This document shows positions 16,704-25,287 of a stretch of DNA of 39,081 bases, in pieces. The notes beneath the pieces were generated by a model. That model was given only the letters and a program-made list of their open reading frames with translations. It searched no databases and was not told where the DNA came from. Within the stretch, counting starts at the first letter, position 1, and the number at the start of each line of letters is the position of its first letter. Both the position numbers and the translations under genes were made by a program. Source of the stretch: CAZMVY01 sp964617875 (GTDB lineage: Bacteria; Planctomycetota; Phycisphaerae; UBA1845; PWPN01); NCBI GenBank assembly GCA_964617875.1, contig CAZUAI010000050.1:1-39081 (forward strand). Reading direction: 5' to 3'.

Positions 16704-18146
16704 ATGCCTCAGCTCGTTCATCGTCACCTGGCCTGCGGCGTCGAGTTCGCCGCCGCCGTGTTGCCCGGCCGGCCGACGGCCGCGATCGAGATCCGCATCC
16801 TCGGCGGCGCGACGCAGGATCCGCCGGGACGGCTCGGCCTCTCCCGCCTCATCGAAGAGACGATCGACAAGGGTACGGCCAGGCACGACGGACGCGGCCT
16901 GCTCGATGCCTTTGACGCGATCGGCGCCCAGCGGTCCTCGGCCAGCGGCCGCGACACGACGGCCTACGGCTGCCTGTGTCTGCCCGAGTTCCTGCCGCAG
17001 GTGTTCGACCTCCACGCCGAGTTCCTCCGCACGCCGACGTTCCCGGCCGACGCCTGCCGGGTTGGCGTCGAACTGGCGCTCCAGGAGCTGGCCTCGCTCG
17101 AAGACGACCCGCAGTCGCTCACCGAAAAGCTCATCGCCAGGCAGGCGTACGGCCCGCGGCTTGGCCGTCACCCCCTTGGCGAAAAGGAGGACGTGCAAAG
17201 GATCACCCGCGACGACATCGAGTCGCACTGGCGGGAGCTGTACACCGCCGGGCGGATGCTCGTGGCCGTCGCGGGGCCGGTCGATCCCGACGCCGTGGCG
17301 GACCGTCTCGAGCGGTGCTTTGAGGGCTTCGGTCCGCCGCAGCAATCCGGCCGCGAGGCGATCCCGGTGGAGTTCGCCGCCGTCCGCACGCACCACCCCA
17401 AGAAGCTGGAGCAGGAGCACATCGGGATCAGCTTTCCCGGCGTGCCCGCCACGCATCCCGACCACCCGGTGGAGCGGGTAATCCTCGGCGTGCTCTCCGG
17501 CGGCACAAGCGGGCGGCTCTTCACGGAGGTCCGCGAGAAGCAGGGGCTCGGCTACTGGGTCGCCGCCTGGCACGAGCATCCGCGAAATGCGTGCATGATC
17601 CACCTCGGCGCGAGCACGCGGCCCGCGCGGTGCGACAAGACCTACGCGACGCTGCTTCGCGAGGTGGATCGGCTCTCGGAGGACCTCACCGAAAGCGAGG
17701 TCGAGCGCGCCGTCGTCGGCATCGTGGCCCGGACGGAAACGCGGGGCGACATCACGCGGGCGCATTGCGCGGAACTTGTCGGCGACCTTTTCCACTACGG
17801 CCACCCCGTGCCGATCGAGGACAAGATGGCGAAGGTACAGGCGGTCACCGTGGCCGATGTCCGGCGCTACCTCGCGGAGCATCCGCGCGACCGGCTCAGC
17901 GTGGTGACGCTCGGGCCGCGGAAGCTGGGCGGCGTGAAGCGGTCCGCATTGAGCCCGAAGGTCGCGGCGGCGAGGACAAAGAAGAGGGCCGCCCGGCGTG
18001 CGAAACCTGCCGCGCAGCAGGCGGCGAGGCGGGCCGCCGGACGGAAGGCCCGGCCGCCCGGACCGCTTCGACGCAAGCACACCGGGATCCCGAGACGCAG
18101 CAAGGCTCGCGGGACTGCTCCCGGGAGCCGGAGGAGGAAACGGTAG
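16704..18146 (+). CDS. M16B peptidase-like subunit lacking the zinc motif, with basic C-terminal tail
   Basis: A 480-aa M16 (pitrilysin/processing-peptidase) fold protein. Where active members have HxxEH, it reads LSRLIEETIDKGT, so it cannot bind zinc in the normal way. The C-terminal domain keeps the family pattern (GVLSGGTSGRLFTEVREKQGLGYWV). Such inactive partners pair with an active M16B subunit, here the gene at 18316. From about residue 412 the chain becomes a roughly 60-residue Lys/Arg/Ala/Pro-rich tail (AARTKKRAARRAKPAAQQAA and on), unusual for M16 and similar to nucleic-acid-binding tails. Start chosen at ATG 16704, 22 nt after the mutase stop, suggesting cotranscription. Confidence 0.88.
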   Translation: MPQLVHRHLACGVEFAAAVLPGRPTAAIEIRILGGATQDPPGRLGLSRLIEETIDKGTARHDGRGLLDAFDAIGAQRSSASGRDTTAYGCLCLPEFLPQVFDLHAEFLRTPTFPADACRVGVELALQELASLEDDPQSLTEKLIARQAYGPRLGRHPLGEKEDVQRITRDDIESHWRELYTAGRMLVAVAGPVDPDAVADRLERCFEGFGPPQQSGREAIPVEFAAVRTHHPKKLEQEHIGISFPGVPATHPDHPVERVILGVLSGGTSGRLFTEVREKQGLGYWVAAWHEHPRNACMIHLGASTRPARCDKTYATLLREVDRLSEDLTESEVERAVVGIVARTETRGDITRAHCAELVGDLFHYGHPVPIEDKMAKVQAVTVADVRRYLAEHPRDRLSVVTLGPRKLGGVKRSALSPKVAAARTKKRAARRAKPAAQQAARRAAGRKARPPGPLRRKHTGIPRRSKARGTAPGSRRRKR

Positions 18147-18315
18147 TCGCTGGAAAAGCGAGAAGGCGAAAGACCGGAAACGCTGGAAGGAACAAGGTCC
18201 GTAGAAACGCGGCGTCCCGGATCCGCCGTCGGCGGAACCGCGAAACGACCGCTTGGTCGATGCCTTCGTGAGTTGTCCGGCTTCCTCGTTTTTCCGCTTT
18301 GCGGACGGAACGATT

Positions 18316-19578
18316 ATGATTTCAACCTTCGTCGAGGAGCAACTGCCCAACGGCCTGCGGATCGTCATCGAGCGCATGCCCCACGTGAAGTCGGCCGCGT
18401 GCGGATTTCTGGTGCGGACCGGCTCGCGCGACGAAAGGCCCGCGCTGGCCGGCGTCTCGCACTTCCTCGAACACATGTGTTTCAAGGGCACGCCGCGCCG
18501 GACGTGGCGCGACATCAGCATCGACTTCGACCAGATGGGCTCCGTGTACAACGCCATCACCAGCAAGGACCGCACGTTCTATTACGGCTGGGTTCGCATC
18601 GGCGACATCGAGCGCCAGGCGGAGCTTCTCGCCGATCTGATGCGGTCCGTCCTGCCGCCGGACGAGTTCGACACGGAGAAGAAGGTGATCCTCGAGGAGA
18701 TCGCCATGTCCGACGATCACCTGGAGGAGCTGACCTACCACCTGCTGCACGAAAAGGTCTTCGCGGGCTCGCCAATGGCCTGGCCGGTCCTCGGTTATCC
18801 GAAGTCCGTCGGCCGCATGACCCGGGCGCAGATGAGCAAGTACTTCGCCCATCGCTACGCCCCCGACAACATGGTCTTCATCGCCGCCGGAAACGTGAAC
18901 ACGGACGCGCTCATCACCGCGGTCGCACGGCTCTGCGGCGACTGGGCGCCCGCCGGCCACACGCAGGACGGCGGACGGAAGCAGCCTGCGTGCCGGGCCG
19001 GCACAGCCGTGCGGAAGGTCACGCGGTTCAACCAGCAGGCGGTCCTGCGGGCCTTTCCCGCCGCGTCGGCCTGCGATGAAATGGACGAAGATGCGCAGGC
19101 CCTCGCGGCCATCCTGGGGGGCGAGAACTCACGCTTCTACTGGAAGATCGTCCAGGAAGGCATCGCGCCGCGCGCGAGCGTCTGGCACGAGTACTATCAG
19201 GACTGCGGCCTGATGATCCTGTACGGCATCGGCCTGCCGGAGCACGCGGAACAACTCGCCGAGGCGATGCAGCGGGAGGCGGCGGCGATCACCCGCGACG
19301 GCGTAACGGAGCAGGAGGTCCAGCGCGTCCGGAACAAGCGCCGCACGCACCTCGCCGCCGAGGCCGAGACGCCGTACTACCGCCTCACCCAGCTCATGGA
19401 AGACGTGGACTACTACGGCCGCCCCCGGAGCGTCGAAGAACGGCTCGAGCGCGTCAACCGCGTCACGGTCGATTCGATCGCCCGCTATCTCCGGCGTTTT
19501 CCCATCACCGACAAGGGCTATTTCGTCAGCGTCGGTCCGCGCCGCTGGCCGGCGGCCGGGCACGGCCCGACACCGTGA
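18316..19578 (+). CDS. M16B zinc metallopeptidase, catalytic subunit
   Basis: A 420-aa member of peptidase family M16. It has the inverted zinc motif HFLEH at residues 49-53 in GVSHFLEHMCFKGTP and the downstream glutamate in VILEEIAMSDD. M16B enzymes degrade or process short peptides in a clamshell formed by two homologous halves; the preceding gene supplies the inactive half. No signal peptide is seen, so it is likely cytoplasmic. The start MISTFVEEQLPNGLRIVIE matches the family; the upstream frame to 18253 does not. The gap of 169 nt to the first M16 gene contains purine-rich sequence and no gene. Confidence 0.93.
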   Translation: MISTFVEEQLPNGLRIVIERMPHVKSAACGFLVRTGSRDERPALAGVSHFLEHMCFKGTPRRTWRDISIDFDQMGSVYNAITSKDRTFYYGWVRIGDIERQAELLADLMRSVLPPDEFDTEKKVILEEIAMSDDHLEELTYHLLHEKVFAGSPMAWPVLGYPKSVGRMTRAQMSKYFAHRYAPDNMVFIAAGNVNTDALITAVARLCGDWAPAGHTQDGGRKQPACRAGTAVRKVTRFNQQAVLRAFPAASACDEMDEDAQALAAILGGENSRFYWKIVQEGIAPRASVWHEYYQDCGLMILYGIGLPEHAEQLAEAMQREAAAITRDGVTEQEVQRVRNKRRTHLAAEAETPYYRLTQLMEDVDYYGRPRSVEERLERVNRVTVDSIARYLRRFPITDKGYFVSVGPRRWPAAGHGPTP

Positions 19579-19703
19579 GCAGTCTCCGTCGTCGCACTCC
19601 GCAACAACGGGGCAGTGAGGACGGCCCTGAAGTGCCTCGTTCTGCCGGGCCTGCCTGAGCGCGCCCCGCTGCGGCGTCCACCAGCGGGGGACCAATCAAA
19701 GAA

Positions 19704-19733
19704 GCCGGGCGCGCGGCTGCCCGCGCACCCGGC
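19704..19733 (-). terminator. Intrinsic terminator of the Cys-repeat gene
   Basis: 13-bp stem with one mismatch (GCCGGGCGCGCGG against the complement of CCGCGCACCCGGC), loop CTGC, followed on the minus strand by TTCTTTGATT. It lies 54 nt after the stop of the gene at 19787. A second 8-bp hairpin, CCCCGCTG/CAGCGGGG (19664-19689), lies just beyond and may serve the convergent M16 gene. Confidence 0.6.
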
Positions 19734-19786
19734 CGATGTCCTGAGGGATGGCCTGCGCCGCCGTGCGGCTTCGTCAGCAGACACGC

Positions 19787-20584
19787 CTACTTCGCAGGCT
19801 CGCTCGCGTCCGCGACGACCTTGGCCGTCGAACCGCCGGCATCCTTCTCCTTGCCGCAGCCGCCGGCCTTTGCCTTCGGGCAACCACCTTCCGCGGCCTT
19901 CGCGTTCGCCGCTTCCTTGCTCTTCGAGCAGCCGCCTTCCGTACCCTTTGACGAACAGCCGCTCTTCGCCTTCGAGCAACCGGCGGCCTCGCCCTTGCTC
20001 TTGTCGCCGCATTTCGCGGCGCCCTTGTCCGAGCACCTGGCCGCACACTTGTCGCCGCATTTCTCCTTGCACTTGTCGCAGCACTTGCCCTCGCACTTGC
20101 CGTCGCACTTCTCGCAGCACTTCGCGCCTTTGCAGGCGCACTTCGACTTGTCCTGATCGCCGCACTTGGCGCCACACTTGTCGCCGCACTTCTCCTTGCA
20201 TTTCTCGCCGCACTTGCCCTCGCACGTGCCGCAACACTTCGCGTCCTTGCCGGCGCACTTCGCTTTGTCCTTGTCGCCACACTTGGCGGCACCCTTGTCC
20301 GAGCACTTGGCCGCGCACTTGTCGCCGCACTTCTCCTTGCACTTCTCGCCGCACTTGCCGTCACACGTGCCGCAACACTTCGCGTCCTTGCCGGCGCACT
20401 TCGCGCTGCACTTGCCCTGGTCCTTCGATTCGCCCAAATCCTTCGCCTTCGCATCGCCGCCGCTCTGTGCAGCGTCCGCCTTCGCGATCGCCAGCGAACC
20501 CGAATTCGCCAGGGCCGGCTTCACCAGCACGCTCGTCGCCACGAAACAACACGCAACCGCCAGAATGATCCAGAACCGTTTCAT
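19787..20584 (-). CDS. Exported Cys/Lys-rich repeat protein, metallothionein-like in composition
   Basis: A 265-aa protein with a Sec signal peptide (MKRFWIILAVACCFVATSV, likely cleavage after ALA near residue 27). The mature part has about 38 cysteines, mostly as K-C or C-x(2-3)-C, in three degenerate repeats. A unit beginning CCGTC and running through GKCGEKCKEKCGDKC recurs after 47 aa, then after 39 aa in a variant form (CCEKCDGKCEGKCCDKCKEK). The C-terminus is Lys/Ala/Gly-rich with spaced single Cys. There are no aromatic residues in the repeat. I do not recognise a named family. Composition suggests metal (Cu, Zn) binding or a disulphide-rich coat component in the periplasm. GGGAG lies 7 nt before the ATG. 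Confidence 0.8.
   Translation of the reverse strand: MKRFWIILAVACCFVATSVLVKPALANSGSLAIAKADAAQSGGDAKAKDLGESKDQGKCSAKCAGKDAKCCGTCDGKCGEKCKEKCGDKCAAKCSDKGAAKCGDKDKAKCAGKDAKCCGTCEGKCGEKCKEKCGDKCGAKCGDQDKSKCACKGAKCCEKCDGKCEGKCCDKCKEKCGDKCAARCSDKGAAKCGDKSKGEAAGCSKAKSGCSSKGTEGGCSKSKEAANAKAAEGGCPKAKAGGCGKEKDAGGSTAKVVADASEPAK
20026..20400. repeat. Tandem DNA repeat, 141-bp period, within the Cys-repeat gene
   Basis: A near-identical stretch of about 90 nt starting near 20172 recurs starting near 20313, a spacing of 141 bp = 47 codons. The third, more diverged unit lies at lower coordinates. Near-identity at DNA level points to recent duplication or gene conversion. Confidence 0.75.
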
Positions 20585-20740
20585 ACGTCAGCTCCCGGGT
20601 ATCAAACCCTCTTACGTTTTCATTCGCCTGCGTTTCTGTCGCGGGCCGGCGAACACTCGCCGTCCTGCCCGCTCACGATGCACACCCACGCTCTTCGCGC
20701 ACCCCCTCGCCCTGCGCAGAGTATCTTTGTGAAGGTTCGA

Positions 20741-21163
20741 TCAGAGGAGCCAGACGCACAGACTCGCACGCCTGGAGTTGGCCGGACCGTCCGGGAACAA
20801 TATCGACTCGCCGCCGATCGAGCGATGCTCGCCGGCATGTGAAGCCAAAAACATTGTCGAGACGCCGCCCGCCGTCATCTCCGGCCGCGCATTCGTCGGC
20901 CGCGCCGGTTCCGAAGGACTGATCGGGTCTCGTTGTGGTACCGACGAGCAACGGCACTGGCACGGTCGAGGGACTGCCGTCGTGGAACACCGCACGGCGG
21001 CCGGCTTGCACGCGGATCGCGAGCAACGGCACACCTGCGTTCGCTTCGGACACGTGCGCGTCGGCACGGGCACACAAGCACCGGCCGTCATCCCACGCGG
21101 ACACACCCGCTTCGGGGTATACGGCAACGCGATTGCCAGGACCAGTACCAAGCGAACCAACAT
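20741..21163 (-). CDS. Small exported Cys-rich hypothetical protein
   Basis: 140 aa starting MLVRLVLVLAIALPYTPKRV, a plausible signal peptide. The following 60 residues hold ten cysteines in motifs such as CPKRTQVCRC and CQCRC, then a Ser/Pro-rich part and a hydrophobic end (RRASLCVWLL). AGGGG lies just upstream of the ATG. The frame could begin as far up as 21349, but the signal peptide favours 21163. No family recognised. It is the next gene upstream, on the same strand, of the Cys-repeat protein, 156 nt apart, so a shared metal- or redox-related role is possible. The existence of this gene rests on composition only. Confidence 0.5.
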   Translation of the reverse strand: MLVRLVLVLAIALPYTPKRVCPRGMTAGACVPVPTRTCPKRTQVCRCSRSACKPAAVRCSTTAVPRPCQCRCSSVPQRDPISPSEPARPTNARPEMTAGGVSTMFLASHAGEHRSIGGESILFPDGPANSRRASLCVWLL

Positions 21164-21352
21164 CGCCCCTATTGTTGCAGGTCTGCGGGGCCGAGGCAAC
21201 AGGAAACCCAAGACTCTTTGCACATCAATTGCAGCCTGTTGCAGTACGAGTGACAGTTCTGTCCTGCCTCCAGGCCCGCGATCCACGCGACAAATAGGCG
21301 ACACTGGCGGTCGGCGTCTGTGGATGTCGCCAGGTCGGCAGCTTCGCACGGA

Positions 21353-21381
21353 TTGCCGATGCCTCGGTCGCGGGATAACGT
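21353..21381 (+). promoter_or_regulatory. Sigma-70-like promoter for glycerate kinase
   Basis: -35 TTGCCG (21353-21358), 17-nt spacer, -10 TAACGT (21376-21381). Transcription would start near 21388, only about 9 nt before the ATG, giving an almost leaderless mRNA. Confidence 0.4.
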
Positions 21382-21396
21382 AGCGGTCGGTGTACC

Positions 21397-22617
21397 ATGC
21401 GGATCGTCATCGCCCCGGACAGCTTCAAAGAATCGCTCACGGCCCCGCAGGTCTGCGATGCCATCGCCGCGGGCATCCGGGCCGTCTGGCCCGATGCCGT
21501 CATCGACACCTGCCCGATGGCGGACGGCGGCGAGGGAACGGTTGATGCCCTCGTTGTGGCGACCGGCGGGACGTTGCTGACCACCACCGTATGCGGTCCC
21601 CTGCGTGACTCCGTGCCCGCCCGCTGGGGGATCCTCGGCTGCGGCGAGGGGAAGGCTGAACCCCACAGCACGGGCGAGGGTAGCGACGTAGGCGAGCGAG
21701 CAACGGCCGTTATTGAGATGGCCGCGGCCTCGGGCCTGCCGCTCGTCCCGCGGGACAGGCGAAATCCGCTGAAGACCACGACGTTCGGCACGGGCCAATT
21801 GATTCGCGCCGCCCTTGACCGCGGCATCCGGCGAATCATCGTCGGCATCGGCGGCAGCGCTACGACCGACGGTGGCGCCGGCTGCGCCCAGGCGCTCGGC
21901 ATCCGCTTCCTCGATGCTGCCGGGCGCGTCCTTCCCGACGGCATGGCCGGCGGCGACCTGACCCGCATCGCTCGCATCGACGTGTCACGGATCGACCCGC
22001 GAATCGCGGCGACCGAGTTCGTTGTGGCGTGCGACGTGGACAACCCGCTCTGCGGTCCGCGGGGGGCGGCGGCCGTCTACGGGCCGCAGAAGGGCGCGAC
22101 GCCGACCATGGTGCGCGAACTCGACGACAACCTCGCCCGCCTCGCCGATCTGATCGCCCGCGACCTCGGCCGTAACGTTCGCGACGTCCCCGGAGCGGGG
22201 GCCGCCGGCGGACTCGGCGCCGGACTGCTGGCGTTCTGCGGGGCGACGATGCGGCCCGGCGTGGAGATCGTCATCGAGGCCGTCCGGCTCGGCGAGCGGC
22301 TCGCGGGAGCAGACCTGCTGCTCACGGGCGAGGGCCGGATCGATCGGCAGTCGATGATGGGCAAGCTGATCGCCGGCGTCGGTCGGTCCGGCAAAGCCGC
22401 CGGCGTACCGGTCGTGGCGTTCGTCGGAGCGGTCGGCGAGGGGGCCGACGCCGCGCTGGAACTGCTACACAGCTACCACTGCATCACGCCGTCGGCGACA
22501 CCGCTACCCGATGCCCTTGCCAATGCAGCCGTGTTCCTGCGGGGCGCCGCTGAGTCCTTCGCCCGCGCTTGGAGGTGTCCCGCTCGTGCGTCGGCCCCAA
22601 CGCGATGTCCGCGATGA
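21397..22617 (+). CDS. Glycerate kinase (GlxK/GarK type)
   Basis: A 406-aa type-I glycerate kinase that phosphorylates D-glycerate with ATP, linking glyoxylate/serine-type carbon to glycolysis. The N-terminus MRIVIAPDSFKESLTAPQV, PMADGGEGTVDALV, IVGIGGSATTDGGAGCAQALG and LLTGEGRIDRQS are all family signatures. Length is slightly above the usual 370-385 aa. Residues near 85-105 (between GEGKAEPHSTGEG and IEMAAASG) and a C-terminal Ala/Arg-rich end account for the extra. Product is 2- or 3-phosphoglycerate depending on subfamily; this group usually gives 2-phosphoglycerate. No strong ribosome binding site is visible. Confidence 0.93.
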   Translation: MRIVIAPDSFKESLTAPQVCDAIAAGIRAVWPDAVIDTCPMADGGEGTVDALVVATGGTLLTTTVCGPLRDSVPARWGILGCGEGKAEPHSTGEGSDVGERATAVIEMAAASGLPLVPRDRRNPLKTTTFGTGQLIRAALDRGIRRIIVGIGGSATTDGGAGCAQALGIRFLDAAGRVLPDGMAGGDLTRIARIDVSRIDPRIAATEFVVACDVDNPLCGPRGAAAVYGPQKGATPTMVRELDDNLARLADLIARDLGRNVRDVPGAGAAGGLGAGLLAFCGATMRPGVEIVIEAVRLGERLAGADLLLTGEGRIDRQSMMGKLIAGVGRSGKAAGVPVVAFVGAVGEGADAALELLHSYHCITPSATPLPDALANAAVFLRGAAESFARAWRCPARASAPTRCPR

Positions 22618-22792
22618 AAGCGGCGTTGCACGAGCCATCTTCCACGGCCGGCAACACCGGGGCGGTCCTTGGTATCCATGACCAACGGGCCGAACGATGT
22701 CGATCAAGGTTCCGCCGGTCAGGTTGGGAATGCAGCGGGGGCACCGGGCGAAACCACCGTAACGACCTGTTACTGCTTGTCTTACGCTTACG

Positions 22793-22867
22793 GGTGAGCG
22801 AGGGGACTCGAACCCCCGACCCCTAGGACCACAACCTAGTGCTCTAACCAACTGAGCTACGCTCACC
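22793..22867 (-). tRNA. tRNA-His (GTG anticodon)
   Basis: The minus strand folds into a full cloverleaf of 75 nt: 8-bp acceptor GGTGAGCG/CGCTCACC including the extra G-1:C73 pair diagnostic of tRNA-His, D stem GCTC/GAGC, anticodon stem CTAGG/CCTAG with loop TTGTGGT (anticodon GTG), and T arm GGGGG-TTCGAGT-CCCCT. The 3' CCA is not encoded (CGT follows). The 175 nt downstream and 110 nt upstream hold no gene. Confidence 0.97.
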
Positions 22868-22977
22868 AACACGCGGCAGGTTCTGCCGTGCAGGCCGCTT
22901 GTCCGGGTCGCCGCTTGTTCTTCACGGACGCGAGCACCGGCCCCTGCATGTGAAACTACGATACCGCAGCCGGTTTG

Positions 22978-24126
22978 CTATTTCAACAGCCGTCCGTGTG
23001 CGTCTCGCAGCAGTTCCTCCGTCTTCTCCCACCCGATGCACGCATCCGTAATCGACACGCCGTATCGCAACTGCGACAGATTGTCGCCCAACGGCTGGCT
23101 GCCCTCGAACAGGTTGCTCTCGAGCATGAGACCGATCAACGCCCCGTTGCCCCCGACCCGTTGGCCGACGACGTCCCGCCATACGGCCTCCTGCTGCTGA
23201 TACTGCTTGCCCGAGTTGGCGTGGCTGCAATCGACCATGACGGCCGGCGGCAGCCCCGCGGCCGCCAGCGCCGCCGTCGCCTCCGCCACGCTCGCCGGGT
23301 CGTAGTTCGGCCCCGTCCGCCCGCCGCGAAGGATGATGTGCACCCACGGATTGCCACGCGTGCGGATGATTGCCGTGCGCCCGTCGTGATCGATACCCAG
23401 AAAGCTCTGCGGCGTGCGGGCCGCCCGCATCGCATCGACCGCGATCTGCAGGTTTCCCTCGGTATTGTTCTTGAATCCGACAGGCATCGACAGCCCGCTC
23501 GACATCTGACGATGGGTCTGCGACTCGGTCGTACGGGCTCCGATCGACGCCCACGTGATCAGGTCGGCGATGTACTGCGGGACGATGGGATCGAGCATTT
23601 CCGTCGCCGCGGGCACGCCCATCTCCGTGATGCGCAGCAGGATCTGCCGTGCCTTGCGGATGCCCTCCTCCATGACGAAGGAATCGTTCAGGTACGGGTC
23701 GTAGATCAGCCCCTTCCAGCCGACCGTGGTTCGCGGCTTCTCGAAGTACACCCGCATCACAACGAAGAGCGTCTTCTCCACGGCGCGCCGCAGTTTCGCC
23801 AGCCGGCCGGCGTACTCGAGCGCCGCGTTCTCGTCGTGGATCGAGCACGGCCCGCAGATCACCAGCAACCGGCGATCGGCCCCCCGGAGGATCTCCTTCA
23901 CCGTCTCGCGGCTTTCGACGACGATGAGGTTCGACCGCGGGGTCATCGGCAGGGCCTTGACCACCTCGCGCGGCGACACGAGCGACAAGGTCTCGAGGAC
24001 GTTCAGATCGCCCGTCGGCTGCTGTCGGGCCCAGCCCGCGGATCGAAGCGAAGCATCCACCGTCGTGCCGGCCGATCCCCAGCCGGCGGCCTTCTGTCGC
24101 GTCGGTCTGTGCGGGCGATGCGTCAA
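22978..24126 (-). CDS. 3-deoxy-7-phosphoheptulonate (DAHP) synthase, AroF/G/H type
   Basis: First enzyme of the shikimate pathway, joining phosphoenolpyruvate and erythrose-4-phosphate. Signatures of the class-I AroFGH family: LLVICGPCSIHD, RVYFEKPRTTVGWKGLIYDP, ATEMLDPIVPQYIADLITWASIGARTTESQ, and the C-terminal SNLFEGSQPLGD...GVSITDACIGWE. Similarity begins only near DLNVLETL. Three non-ATG starts compete: GTG 24225, TTG 24126 and GTG 24060. TTG 24126 has GGGAGG 8 nt upstream (24135-24140), so it is chosen; GTG 24060 would give the typical 360-aa length. Which feedback isoform this is cannot be told. It is a single-gene unit, divergent from the ABC ATPase. Confidence 0.93.
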   Translation of the reverse strand: MTHRPHRPTRQKAAGWGSAGTTVDASLRSAGWARQQPTGDLNVLETLSLVSPREVVKALPMTPRSNLIVVESRETVKEILRGADRRLLVICGPCSIHDENAALEYAGRLAKLRRAVEKTLFVVMRVYFEKPRTTVGWKGLIYDPYLNDSFVMEEGIRKARQILLRITEMGVPAATEMLDPIVPQYIADLITWASIGARTTESQTHRQMSSGLSMPVGFKNNTEGNLQIAVDAMRAARTPQSFLGIDHDGRTAIIRTRGNPWVHIILRGGRTGPNYDPASVAEATAALAAAGLPPAVMVDCSHANSGKQYQQQEAVWRDVVGQRVGGNGALIGLMLESNLFEGSQPLGDNLSQLRYGVSITDACIGWEKTEELLRDAHGRLLK

Positions 24127-24281
24127 AGCAACGACCTCCCGGGCATGAACCTCCACCGCCACGTCCGCTTTCCTCGGAAACGCAGAGCCGTCTCCTCGAC
24201 TGCAAGATGCGATTCCACGGTGCACATTGTAGCCCGGCCGGCGGCGTTTGCCAAAATGTCACGATGTGCCGCATCACTTGC

Positions 24282-24310
24282 TTGACCCCCTCGGTCCGCC
24301 GCCCTACCCT
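24282..24310 (+). promoter_or_regulatory. Sigma-70-like promoter for the ABC ATPase
   Basis: -35 TTGACC (24282-24287), 17-nt spacer, -10 TACCCT (24305-24310). The resulting leader of about 170 nt contains a perfect 7-bp hairpin, CACGGGC/GCCCGTG (24389-24407). Confidence 0.4.
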
Positions 24311-24486
24311 GTGTTGTTCGCGGCCATACCGACCCGAATCCGAAGACGGTCGGTCGGCGGTGCGGACGCGGAGTGCTTCGCTGCGCGTCACGGGCATTTC
24401 GCCCGTGGATTCACGGCCTGGAACGTCGCGTCGCGGGTCGGCGCCCATGCGTTCACGGCGACCGGCACCGCCGCGGGACCGAGACG

Positions 24487-25218
24487 ATGAGCACGGCCGA
24501 TATCGAACTCCGGGACGTCCGCAAGGTCTATCACAAGGACCGCATCGAGATCCCCGTCCTCGAAGGGCTGGACCTCCAGATCAACGAGGGCGAGTTCGTC
24601 GCCCTCATGGGCCCCAGCGGCTCCGGCAAATCCACGCTCCTGCACCTGATCGGCGGGCTCGACACGCCGACGGCCGGCTCCGTGCGAATCGGCGAGGCCC
24701 GCCTCGAACGCATGGACGAGCGCCAACTGACCGCCTGGCGCAGCCGCCACGTGGGCTTTATCTTTCAGATGTACCACCTGGTCCCGGTGCTGACGGCCGC
24801 GCAGAACGTCGAGCTTCCGCTGCTGCTCTTCAAGATGTCGTCCGCCGAACGGAAGCAGCGGGTCGCCACGGCGTTGAACGTCGTCGGGCTCGGCGACCGC
24901 ATGGACCACCGCCCCAACCAGCTTTCCGGGGGGCAGGAGCAGCGGGTCGCCATCGCCCGCGCCATCGTCACCGACCCGGACGTCATTCTCGCCGACGAGC
25001 CCACGGGCGACCTCGACGCCAGGACCTCCGAGGAAATCCTCAACCTGCTGAATCTTCTGAACACCGAGTTCGGCAAGACCATCCTCATGGTCACGCACGA
25101 CCCGAAGGCCGCCGGCCACGCCAAACGAACGCTGCACCTCGACAAGGGCGTCCTCCACCGCGACGAGACCAACGCCCCGCGGCCGCCCGCGGCTGCCGCC
25201 CACGGGGTCCGGGGTTGA
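24487..25218 (+). CDS. ABC transporter ATP-binding protein (LolD/MacB/FtsE type)
   Basis: A 243-aa ABC ATPase. Walker A GPSGSGKST (42-50), Q-loop FIFQMYHLVP, signature LSGGQ (146-150, followed by EQRVAIARA), Walker B VILADEPTGDLD and switch His in VTHDPKAAGHA. The Q-loop and LDA elements place it with LolD/MacB-type ATPases that drive FtsX-like permeases for lipoprotein release, export or macrolide efflux. No permease lies on either side, so the partner is elsewhere. ATG 24487 starts the conserved domain; the open frame upstream to 24373 is not family-like. The C-terminal tail after DETNA is Pro/Ala-rich. Confidence 0.92.
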   Translation: MSTADIELRDVRKVYHKDRIEIPVLEGLDLQINEGEFVALMGPSGSGKSTLLHLIGGLDTPTAGSVRIGEARLERMDERQLTAWRSRHVGFIFQMYHLVPVLTAAQNVELPLLLFKMSSAERKQRVATALNVVGLGDRMDHRPNQLSGGQEQRVAIARAIVTDPDVILADEPTGDLDARTSEEILNLLNLLNTEFGKTILMVTHDPKAAGHAKRTLHLDKGVLHRDETNAPRPPAAAAHGVRG

Positions 25219-25287
25219 AATCGCGCCGCCGATTCCTCATAATGAGAAGGGGCGGTCGGAAAAGGGACACAGTGGGGACGGTGACCA

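Noticed and set aside
20026..20400. Possible CRISPR-like array
   Set aside because: The repeats are in-frame codon repeats of the Cys-rich gene, with no spacers and a 141-bp period.
19615..20568. Plus-strand frame rich in Arg-Arg-Thr-Cys-Arg
   Set aside because: Its repeats merely mirror the Cys-repeat gene on the other strand.
22504..22872. Frame on the minus strand beginning MLVSVAQLVRALGCGPRGRG
   Set aside because: It is the translation of the tRNA-His gene and its flank, a well-known false gene.
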